From the NCBI GenBank assembly GCA_022448645.1, contig JAKVBZ010000136.1, positions 1 to 9,357 on the forward strand: a DNA stretch of 9,357 nt, written 5' to 3'. The stretch comes from Pirellulaceae bacterium (lineage in GTDB: Bacteria > Planctomycetota > Planctomycetia > Pirellulales > Pirellulaceae). Position 1 is the stretch's first letter. Each line of letters starts with the position of its first letter. The position numbers and the translations under genes were made by a program. The notes beneath the pieces are model-generated. The model was not told the DNA's origin. It worked only from the letters and a program-made list of their open reading frames with translations, and did not search any database. Of this stretch, positions 1 through 6,421 are shown piece by piece.

Positions 1-33
1 TTTTGGCTGTGGTCTGTGTCGACAAGCGACTAA
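1..33 (+). CDS. C-terminal end of an upstream gene (partial)
   Basis: Frame 1 is open from the window edge and reads FWLWSVSTSD before a TAA at 31-33. The GGGGGA ribosome binding site of the next gene follows immediately, which is the spacing expected of adjacent genes in one operon. Permeases of the RbsC type are often encoded as two consecutive paralogues (RhaP/RhaQ, LsrC/LsrD), so this could be the tail of a sister permease. Ten residues are too few to identify the product, and that identity is inferred from context only. Confidence 0.4.
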   Translation, partial: FWLWSVSTSD

Positions 34-46
34 GGGGGACAGTGAC

Positions 47-1045
47 ATGACCACCTGGAAATATTTATGGCAGCGACTCCGTCACATGCGAGAATCCATG
101 TTGATCGTCCTGCTGCTTGGACTTTTGATTTGGTTTGCCTGTTCTGTCCGTGGGGGACTTTCCGTGGAAAACGTGGGGAACTTACTTCATTGGTCTAGGC
201 ATTGGGCAATCATCGGGATGCTGTGTGTGCCGATGACGCTGATCATTGCCACAGGTGGTGTTGACCTTTCTGTGGCATCCATGGTTGCGCTCGGCGGCGT
301 CGTCGTCGGATTACTGTGGAAGGAGGCGGGTTGGACCATTTGGCTCGCAGTGGTCGGAGCCGTTCTGGTGACGACAATAGCAGGTGCCATAAATGGTTGG
401 TTGAGTGGACGAGGGAAACTGGCTCCTCTGGTCGTGACGTTGGCCACCATGGCCGCATACCGGGGCTTTGCCATGGGGATCACTGAGTCGGAACCGATCA
501 CGGACGTTCCCGCATCGCTAATTGTGCTGGGGCAGGGTTCGCTGTTGGGGCTGCCTTCACAGCTATGGCTCTGGTTCGCCGTAACACTTGTGGGAGGGGT
601 TGTTTTTCGTGCGACTTGGGTCGGGGCCCACGTGGTGGCAATCGGCGAGAATCCACGGGCGGCACGACATGCTGCCTTACCGGTCGATGGTGTGATCTTT
701 TGGCTGTACACGGCGAGTGGCTTCGTAGCCGGTGTAGCAGCGTTGGTTTACATCGCTCAGTACAATGGAGCCAACCCGAATATGGAATCGGGATTGGAGT
801 TAAAGGTGATTGCTTGTGTTGTGTTAGGTGGTACGCGTATCACTGGTGGAAAAGCATCTGTCCTAGGTTCGGTGCTCGGTGTGTTGGTGATTGGTTTGCT
901 CGAATATAACCTCGACATTGTGGAGTTTCCCAAAAAGTTTCAGCCGGTTGTGACAGGGTTACTCGTGATTGTTGCGGCTGTGATGAATGAAAAGCTGGCA
1001 TTCCGTCAGGCAAATCCTGAAACAACCTGCGGAAAACCTGGTTAA
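47..1045 (+). CDS. Sugar ABC transporter permease, RbsC/RhaQ/LsrD family (BPD_transp_2)
   Basis: This is an inner-membrane permease of a ribose/rhamnose/AI-2-type ABC importer. It would form the channel with an ATPase and a periplasmic binding protein that are not in the window. The 332-residue protein has the usual family length and many hydrophobic segments, starting at residues 18-33. Family signatures run in the expected order: GGVDLSV at about 70-76, AINGWLSGRGKLAPLVVTLA followed by an arginine-glycine pair near 139, the cytoplasmic-loop motif AIGENPRAAR at 198-207, and ELKVIACVVLGGT at 251-263 followed by a Gly-rich stretch. The ATG at 47 has a strong GGGGGA Shine-Dalgarno at 34-39, directly after the previous stop codon. 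The next gene begins about 220 bases downstream, so this is probably the last gene of its operon. The substrate cannot be read from the permease; a pentose or deoxyhexose is plausible by family. Confidence 0.93.
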   Translation: MTTWKYLWQRLRHMRESMLIVLLLGLLIWFACSVRGGLSVENVGNLLHWSRHWAIIGMLCVPMTLIIATGGVDLSVASMVALGGVVVGLLWKEAGWTIWLAVVGAVLVTTIAGAINGWLSGRGKLAPLVVTLATMAAYRGFAMGITESEPITDVPASLIVLGQGSLLGLPSQLWLWFAVTLVGGVVFRATWVGAHVVAIGENPRAARHAALPVDGVIFWLYTASGFVAGVAALVYIAQYNGANPNMESGLELKVIACVVLGGTRITGGKASVLGSVLGVLVIGLLEYNLDIVEFPKKFQPVVTGLLVIVAAVMNEKLAFRQANPETTCGKPG

Positions 1046-1263
1046 GTCGTGGTCAGTTTCTTTTTCTGTCGTGAAGTCTTCGGGCTAGGATCCAGCCATG
1101 ATGTGGCGTATCATAAATAATAGAAGATGATTCCTTCCTTTTCTCGCCTCCGCGAGACTCTAGCGCGTTGCCCCGCAGTGATTCCATGGTGCCTAGAAAC
1201 GGTGTCCAGACTTTGAACCGGAGCTGTCTGGTTGCGACCTTTGCAGAAGGCGATTTTGTTGTC
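1046..1263. other. Intergenic region with one short hairpin
   Basis: This gap separates the permease from the preferred start of the PSCyt2/PSD1 gene. It contains a 6-bp inverted repeat (TCTCGC at 1142-1147, loop CTCC, GCGAGA at 1152-1157). No T-tract follows on either strand, so I do not call it a terminator. An AT-rich patch around 1109-1120 (TATCATAAATAA) could hold a -10 element, but no matching -35 is evident. From 1168 the frame of the downstream gene is already open, so the right half could be coding if an upstream TTG (1168) or ATG (1186) is the real start. Confidence 0.4.
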
Positions 1264-4200
1264 GTGAGTAAGTGCTTGCGGGACGCTTGGTTCATTTCCT
1301 GGGCTACCATCTGGGTGTGGCTTTGCCTCGTCGTAGTACCTGACTTACGTGCGGCAGCTCCCATCTCAAAATCTGATCCTGTCACGCCAGCCTTTTTGAA
1401 GGATCGTGTTCATTGGTGGAGCTTGGCACCGGTAGTGAAATCTGATGTTCCCGATGTACACGAGCGATCCTGGTCTGACCATCCAATCGATTGTTTTGTG
1501 CTGTCCAAGTTGGAGGCTGCTGGACTGAAGCCTGTTGGTATGGCGGATCCACAGACGCTTGTCCGTCGCCTGACCATCCTGCTGACAGGGATTCCGCCGA
1601 CAAGTGCGGAAGTCAAATCTTTCTGCGCAGAAGCTGAGTCTGATTGGGAGGCAGCTTATGGACAGTTGGTAGAACGCTTATTGGAGTCGCCTCATTTTGG
1701 CGAACGATGGGCTCGGCATTGGATGGATGTCGTTCGTTTTGCGGAAACCTATGGTTACGAATGGAATTTTCAAGTCCAAGAGGCTTGGCGTTATCGGGAT
1801 TATTTAATTCGAGCCTTTAACGCCGATCTGCCTTACGATCAGTTTGTCCGCGAACAATTAGCGGGCGACCTGTTGCCCGAACCTCGCATCAATCCTGAAT
1901 TGGGTGTCAATGAATCCATGATTGGCACGGCGTTTTACCGTTTTGCGGAAACCGGTCACGACGATGGCGTATCTTTTCCTGCAATCCGGTTTGATCCACT
2001 AGATAATCAAATTGATACGATGTCCAAAGCGTTTCAGGCTTCGACGGTTGCATGTGCACGTTGTCACGACCACAAATTGGATGCGATTTCGACCGTCGAT
2101 TATTATGCCTTGGCCGGTATCCTAGAGAGTTCTCGCCAAGTCGTTCATACGATTGATTTGCCAGATCGCTTTGCCGAGCCGATGGCTGCGATGCGTATTT
2201 TGAAACGCGACATTCGTCGGGAAGTGAGTGCTGTTTGGTTGGGGCAATTGGAAGAAGTGGCTCAGCACTTGCAGGGGATCCTGGCCAATCCCGAATCCGA
2301 CGAGAATGTACCGACCCAAGACAATGAAGTGGAAGGCCAGGAGGAAGCTGGCTTGCTGCGAAAACAAGTCACGCAGGACGACGAATTGACTCGAGAGAAT
2401 CCCGGTTTTGTGTTGCAGCATCTCATCAAGCTGACCGCATCCGACGAACAGGACTTGGATGTGAGCACAGCCTGGCAGGATCTGTCCGACCGCTACCGGC
2501 GCGATCAGGAACAGGTCAAAAGATTCAACTCTGAGAATTTTCATCCTTGGACCGACTTTCAAGAGTTGCGGGATCCTGATTGGAAAGCAAGTGGTTTGGG
2601 GCTGACAGGAAATTTACCGACACCGGCTGGAGAGTTTGCCGTTTCACACGACGGGGATGAGGCTCTCTCGATGATATTACCTGCAGGCTGGTACACGCAT
2701 CTGATGTCCGATAAATTAAACGGCGCCATACAATCTCCGCGGCTTCCAAAAGATTTTAAATATGTCAGTTTGAGGTTTCTGGCTGGTGGGCTCGCGGTGG
2801 CCCGCTCCGTCTTGGACAGCTGCGTCTTGGGGGAATATGGCGAAGGGGGATTGCGGTACTTCGCCGAACCGACGGAAGGATGGAGCAGGTATCCGACTGG
2901 CAAGCCTCTGCATCACCACTATCTTGAGCTCGCCACGAAATCGGTGAATCCTCGTTGGCCTGAACGTTTTGGAATCGAGGCCTCATTTGACTCCGAGCTG
3001 TCTGCATCGCCACGTTCGTGGTTTGGCGTGGTGAAAGCCGTTGTGCACGATTGTGAAGAGAAGCCTCAAGAAGAATTGGGGCACATGGTTCGTCTGTTGG
3101 CGAGTCATCAGCCGTCGAATAACCAGGAGGTAGCCCAGGCTTACACGTTCGTCTTGCGTGGTGCGATTGAAGCATTTCGAGATCAGGAAGCGACGGATGT
3201 GGACGTCCGTTGGATTCATTGGGCTCGCGAAACGAAACTGCTGCACAGTGCCACCACCAAAGATGCTCGCTTGGCGAAACTCATTGAACAATATCGTCAC
3301 TACGACGAACAGATCACTCCCCCACGCGTTGTCGCGGGAATGGCAGACCATAACGCGGGATTCGATTTTCCCGTTCTTCAGGCAGGAGACCCACATTCGC
3401 CTGGTGCTGTGGCTTCACGAGGATATCTGCAAGTGTTTGCTGATTCAGACAATCTTCGAATGACTGATATTTCTGGAAGTGGGCGTCTGGAATTAGCGAA
3501 TCTTATAGCCCATGAAGACAACCCGCTAACGGCTCGCGTCATGGTGAACCGAGTGTGGCATCACTTGTTCGGTTCCGGTATCGTGTCGACACCTGACGAC
3601 TTTGGCCGCATGGGAGAGCCACCATCGCATCCGGAATTATTGGATTTCTTGGCTAACGAATTCGTCGACAGCGGCTGGTCCGTGAAACAGTTGATTCGAA
3701 CGATGGTTACTAGTCGCACGTTTCAGCAGCAGAGCAGGCCTTCTCCGGAGTCGCAATTGCAGGATGCAGGCAATCGATTGTTGCATCACTATCCGGTTTT
3801 TCGCCTGGACGCAGAAACCGTCCGAGATTCGATTTTGGCTGTTTCTGGTCGTCTTGATCGTACACAATTCGGTCCCAGCATTCCCCCTTACCGTACGAAA
3901 GCCAAACCGCATCGAAAATTAGAAGCTGGGCCTCTCGACGGGGACGGTCGCCGTAGCGTTTATATCAAGGTGACCAGGATGGAAGGCAACCAGTTTATGG
4001 AGCTTTTCGATCGCCCGGATCCGTTGTCGACGCGCGGTAGACGTGATCGAACGAACGTACCTGCTCAAGCGCTATCGTTGTTGAACGATCCGTTTCTGAT
4101 AGAACAGTCGTTGTTTTGGGCAAATCAATTGGTGCAACGCGAGGAGGTAGCTGTCGCGGAACGTGTGGCTTGGATGTATCTGAAATCGTTCGGTCGTTAT

Positions 4201-4356
4201 CCAGATTCACAGGAGCAAGACCGGATGGAAGCCTTTGTTGGACGGTTGCAACAGTTGCATCAAGTGGAAGATGGCGATTTGATGCAGAGCCTGGTTGTTT
4301 GGAAGGATGTTTGTCATGCGATGTTTAATAGCAAAGAGTTGCTGTACGTTTGGTGA
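1264..4356 (+). CDS. Secreted PSCyt2-PSD1 (DUF1549/DUF1553) protein
   Basis: This is a large exported protein of the planctomycete DUF1549/DUF1553 family, whose biochemical activity is not established. Residue numbers count from GTG 1264 (1030 aa). Residues 1-32 form a Sec signal peptide: SKCLRD, a hydrophobic core, then LRAAA before PIS. DUF1549 starts near HWWSLAPV (about 56) and includes WARHWMDVVRFAET, DLPYDQFVREQLAGDLLP and a haem-type CARCH motif at 264-268 followed by DHK. A long middle segment carries an acidic stretch near 341-365 and a probable beta-sandwich region (PAGWYTH, SPRLPKDFKYVSLRF, HYLELATKSVNPRWPERFG). DUF1553 begins near 741 with NPLTARVMVNRVWHHLFG and runs to the end. 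The usual N-terminal PSCyt1 cytochrome domain is absent. The frame is open to TTG 1168 and contains ATG 1186, but those starts place 26-32 polar residues before the signal peptide. AGAAGG at 1245-1250 may serve GTG 1264. The family call is secure, the start is not. Confidence 0.92.
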   Translation: MSKCLRDAWFISWATIWVWLCLVVVPDLRAAAPISKSDPVTPAFLKDRVHWWSLAPVVKSDVPDVHERSWSDHPIDCFVLSKLEAAGLKPVGMADPQTLVRRLTILLTGIPPTSAEVKSFCAEAESDWEAAYGQLVERLLESPHFGERWARHWMDVVRFAETYGYEWNFQVQEAWRYRDYLIRAFNADLPYDQFVREQLAGDLLPEPRINPELGVNESMIGTAFYRFAETGHDDGVSFPAIRFDPLDNQIDTMSKAFQASTVACARCHDHKLDAISTVDYYALAGILESSRQVVHTIDLPDRFAEPMAAMRILKRDIRREVSAVWLGQLEEVAQHLQGILANPESDENVPTQDNEVEGQEEAGLLRKQVTQDDELTRENPGFVLQHLIKLTASDEQDLDVSTAWQDLSDRYRRDQEQVKRFNSENFHPWTDFQELRDPDWKASGLGLTGNLPTPAGEFAVSHDGDEALSMILPAGWYTHLMSDKLNGAIQSPRLPKDFKYVSLRFLAGGLAVARSVLDSCVLGEYGEGGLRYFAEPTEGWSRYPTGKPLHHHYLELATKSVNPRWPERFGIEASFDSELSASPRSWFGVVKAVVHDCEEKPQEELGHMVRLLASHQPSNNQEVAQAYTFVLRGAIEAFRDQEATDVDVRWIHWARETKLLHSATTKDARLAKLIEQYRHYDEQITPPRVVAGMADHNAGFDFPVLQAGDPHSPGAVASRGYLQVFADSDNLRMTDISGSGRLELANLIAHEDNPLTARVMVNRVWHHLFGSGIVSTPDDFGRMGEPPSHPELLDFLANEFVDSGWSVKQLIRTMVTSRTFQQQSRPSPESQLQDAGNRLLHHYPVFRLDAETVRDSILAVSGRLDRTQFGPSIPPYRTKAKPHRKLEAGPLDGDGRRSVYIKVTRMEGNQFMELFDRPDPLSTRGRRDRTNVPAQALSLLNDPFLIEQSLFWANQLVQREEVAVAERVAWMYLKSFGRYPDSQEQDRMEAFVGRLQQLHQVEDGDLMQSLVVWKDVCHAMFNSKELLYVW

Positions 4357-4359
4357 GAG

Positions 4360-4365
4360 TATAAT
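4360..4365 (+). promoter_or_regulatory. Possible -10 element before the DUF1501 gene
   Basis: A perfect TATAAT lies just after the stop codon of the PSCyt2/PSD1 gene and 36 bases before the DUF1501 start. The upstream -35 candidate, TTGCTG at 4339-4344 with 15-bp spacing, is poor. It may be a chance match in a short AT-rich spacer, and co-transcription from the preceding gene is at least as likely. Confidence 0.2.
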
Positions 4366-4401
4366 ATCAAGATTTAGACAGGATTCTTTCGAGTAGTCCT
4401 T

Positions 4402-5856
4402 ATGGTGAAGAAACACAAATCTCTTGGCAGAGGTGCACTGGGTTGTCCAGGTCGATTGCCTGTGCCAATTTCTCGACGGGAGATGTTGCGAGCCACGTCG
4501 AACGGTTTTGGCATGCTTGCCTTGTCGGCGCTCATGGCAGATTGGACGCGAGGTGACGCACTAGCTGCGCCGAGTCTTCATTTTTTGCCACGGGCAAGAA
4601 ACGTCATATTCCTGTTCATGCCTGGGGGCGTGTCGCATATCGATTCGTTTGACCCGAAACCTGAGTTGGCTCGACAGGACGGTAAGCCGGTTGGAGATCT
4701 AACAAATACAAAAACTCAGCTCGGCAATAACCGTAAGTGGAAGAAGTCTCCTTGGAAATTTGCCAGGTATGGTCAGGTTGGCGCGCCGGTTAGCGAACTG
4801 TTTCCTCATACTGCCCAACATGCGGATGATTTAGCCATCGTACGGTCCATGGAAGCGGAGTTGCCCTTGCACGCGGCCGGAAACCTATTCATTCATTCGG
4901 GACGCTTGCGTGCCGGGGCGCCCAGTTTGGGTTCGTGGGTGACGTATGGTCTTGGTACGGAAAACGAAGATTTGCCAGGGTACGTGTTGTTAGAGAGTGG
5001 CACGGTGCCTCCAGGTGGCAAAGAAAATTTTTCAAATGGGTATTTGCCAGCTAATTTTCAGGCGACACCCATTCAGGCAACGGGTGTGCCAGTAGCTAAT
5101 ATCGAGCCGGCCGACGAAATCGCCGAGATTCAAAGCTTGAAACTGAAGTGGCTCGTCGGTCAAGATACGCAATTTGCCGGCTCACTTGGTGGCAATTCGA
5201 CGATCGAAGCTGCCATTCGCAACTATGAATTGGCGTATCGCATGCAGTCTGCCATCCCAGATGTTCTGGACTTATCCACCGAAACTCAGTCCACGATTGA
5301 TTTGTATGGAGTCAATCATCCTGACGAGAAGGTCAGTTCGTACGCTTTGCAGTGTCTGCGTGCTCGGCGGCTCATTGAATCTGGTGTGCGCTTTGTAGAA
5401 ATCACCGCGAATCCGTTGGGCATATCCAACGGAACGTGGGACCAACACGACAATTTGAAGCAGGGGCACGAAACGAATGCTCGCGTAGTCGATCGTGCCA
5501 TTTCTGCATTGTTGAGCGACTTGAAGCAACGAGGATTGTTTGACGAAACGCTGGTTCTGTGTACAGGTGAAATGGGACGCACGCCACACACCGCTAACGG
5601 TGATGGTCGCGATCACCATGTGGCAGGGTTTACGGCTTGGCTAGCTGGTGCTGGAATACGAGGCGGTACGATCTACGGTGAGACCGACGAACTGGGTATG
5701 AACGCGGTCGAAAACGTGACGACCGTGCATGACCTGCATGCCACAATTCTTCATCTGGTGGGACTCGACCATGAACGGCTGACGTATCGTTACGGTGGAC
5801 GAGAAATGAGCTTGACCGATATCCACGGCCAGGTTGTAGAAGGTATTCTTGCGTGA
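4402..5856 (+). CDS. Tat-exported DUF1501 protein (sulfatase/alkaline phosphatase-like fold)
   Basis: This 484-residue protein belongs to the DUF1501 family, which is related to the alkaline phosphatase/sulfatase superfamily. Its substrate is unknown. Residues 24-29 read SRREML, a twin-arginine signal, followed by a hydrophobic stretch at about 36-48 and an Ala-rich cleavage site near 53-56 (DALAA before PS), so it should be exported folded. Family signatures are MPGGVSHIDSFDPKP at 73-87, EMGRTP at 390-395, GRDHH at 402-406 and VHDLHATILHLVGLDHERLT followed by YRYGGRE near the C-terminus. The Asp and His residues in these motifs are candidate metal ligands by analogy with the superfamily. It begins 45 bases after the PSCyt2/PSD1 gene on the same strand, the normal pairing in planctomycetes, and the two are probably one transcription unit. 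No clear Shine-Dalgarno precedes ATG 4402, but the start leaves a conventional Tat n-region. Length and motif order show no damage. Confidence 0.94.
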   Translation: MVKKHKSLGRGALGCPGRLPVPISRREMLRATSNGFGMLALSALMADWTRGDALAAPSLHFLPRARNVIFLFMPGGVSHIDSFDPKPELARQDGKPVGDLTNTKTQLGNNRKWKKSPWKFARYGQVGAPVSELFPHTAQHADDLAIVRSMEAELPLHAAGNLFIHSGRLRAGAPSLGSWVTYGLGTENEDLPGYVLLESGTVPPGGKENFSNGYLPANFQATPIQATGVPVANIEPADEIAEIQSLKLKWLVGQDTQFAGSLGGNSTIEAAIRNYELAYRMQSAIPDVLDLSTETQSTIDLYGVNHPDEKVSSYALQCLRARRLIESGVRFVEITANPLGISNGTWDQHDNLKQGHETNARVVDRAISALLSDLKQRGLFDETLVLCTGEMGRTPHTANGDGRDHHVAGFTAWLAGAGIRGGTIYGETDELGMNAVENVTTVHDLHATILHLVGLDHERLTYRYGGREMSLTDIHGQVVEGILA

Positions 5857-5965
5857 TCTGAGACTCGCTGTGGCAATGAACGGCGACGTCCTGTACTGAA
5901 TCCTCGTTGAGATACAAGTGTTTCACCTAAGCCTGATAGTTTTGTGATAGCTCGCCCATGCATTT

Positions 5966-5988
5966 GGGAAGTCCAGCACAAGCTTCCT
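5966..5988. repeat. Inverted repeat 1 of a four-hairpin cluster
   Basis: GGGAAGT at 5966-5972 can pair with GCTTCCT at 5982-5988 around a nine-base loop. Five pairs (GGAAG with CTTCC) are Watson-Crick, and the two ends are G-U wobbles. Alone it is unremarkable. It is listed because three stronger inverted repeats follow within 100 bases. Confidence 0.35.
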
Positions 5989-6001
5989 CAAGGCGCATTA
6001 C

Positions 6002-6016
6002 ACCTCTCGGAGAGGT
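6002..6016. repeat. Inverted repeat 2: perfect 15-base palindrome
   Basis: ACCTCTC at 6002-6008 and GAGAGGT at 6010-6016 flank a single central G. As DNA this is a perfect operator-like palindrome. As RNA it would form a 6-bp stem with a CGG loop. Its right arm is part of CGGAGAGG (6008-6015), which recurs directly at 6032-6039. Confidence 0.6.
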
Positions 6017-6031
6017 CACAGGGTCTATGCA

Positions 6032-6039
6032 CGGAGAGG
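6032..6039 (+). repeat. Second copy of direct repeat CGGAGAGG
   Basis: CGGAGAGG occurs at 6008-6015 inside the second inverted repeat and again here, 24 bases later. This copy can also pair with CCTCTC at 6003-6008, so it competes with the local hairpin. Eight-base repeats can arise by chance; the interest is in the competing pairings. Confidence 0.4.
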
Positions 6040-6045
6040 ATATCA

Positions 6046-6062
6046 GGACGGACGGTCCGTTC
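6046..6062. repeat. Inverted repeat 3: palindrome with CGG centre
   Basis: ACGGAC at 6048-6053 and GTCCGT at 6055-6060 are perfect inverted copies around one G. In RNA the stem extends outward by a G-U and a G-C pair (6046-6062), giving seven pairs closed by a CGG loop, the same loop as in repeat 2. It lies one base before the next hairpin. Confidence 0.6.
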
Positions 6063-6063
6063 A

Positions 6064-6083
6064 GGCCAATGGCAACATTGGCC
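6064..6083. repeat. Inverted repeat 4: perfect 8-bp stem with GCAA tetraloop
   Basis: GGCCAATG at 6064-6071 and CATTGGCC at 6076-6083 are perfect inverted copies around GCAA. A GNRA tetraloop on a perfect 8-bp stem is a typical stable RNA hairpin, so a structured transcript is more likely here than a protein-binding palindrome alone. The bases after it are A-rich rather than T-rich, which argues against an intrinsic terminator on the + strand. Confidence 0.65.
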
Positions 6084-6421
6084 ATCAAATTTGAGAAAAA
6101 CGACAAAACGGTCATCTTGTGGCTCAATTACCAGAGGCAAAAGAAGTAGTTTGAAACGCCTACATCATTCCATTGCCGAAAAATAAGAGTTTCAGGAGGT
6201 TCTTATTTTCCCAAGAAGAACGACGAATCGGCGTTGAACCGGCGAGGAAAACGCTATCTTTGGCCAGAAAAATGGTTCTGTCCAATTCAGCAAGAATGAA
6301 CCTGTACGAATATTTCACGTTAGGATGTCTTGAGGGCGGACCAAATGAGATTCATGTAGGGACTGGATTGGCGCTGATTTACAATAGAGTGTGCTTCAAT
6401 GACGATTGCCCTGATTTTCCC

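Larger units (their letters stand above)
5857..6421. other. Long intergenic region before the one-carbon genes
   Basis: This stretch of about 565 bases separates the DUF1501 gene from the preferred start of the reductase gene. Its middle (5966-6083) is dense in inverted repeats, listed separately. Its right part (6173-6421) is an open frame continuous with the reductase, but it encodes 83 residues that match nothing I recognise and precede the normal family N-terminus. An AGGAGGT at 6194-6200 looks like a strong Shine-Dalgarno, but no usable start codon lies at normal distance behind it. Short open frames on both strands at 5927-6186 overlap each other and the repeats, and none has a recognisable motif or ribosome site. 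I see no T-tract terminator for the DUF1501 transcript. Confidence 0.5.

Noticed and set aside
1142..1157. Intrinsic terminator after the permease gene
   Set aside because: There is a 6-bp stem, but no T-tract follows on either strand.
2122..3396. Long antisense frames within the PSCyt2/PSD1 gene
   Set aside because: They lie opposite a gene with clear family motifs along its length, and their translations are low-complexity or unlike known proteins, as expected of shadow frames.
6064..6083. Intrinsic terminator
   Set aside because: The stem is strong, but the downstream sequence is A-rich with no run of T on the + strand.
5950..6090. Cobalamin, S-adenosylmethionine or tetrahydrofolate riboswitch
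   Set aside because: The location upstream of one-carbon genes is suggestive and there are GGGAA and GGTCC-like fragments, but I cannot find the conserved cores of these classes (for example the GCCACTG box of cobalamin riboswitches) in the right order.
5927..6186. Small genes in the hairpin-rich region, on either strand (for example 5944-6186 +, 5958-6149 +, 5927-6127 -)
   Set aside because: They overlap one another and the inverted repeats, have no ribosome binding site, and their translations show no recognisable motif.
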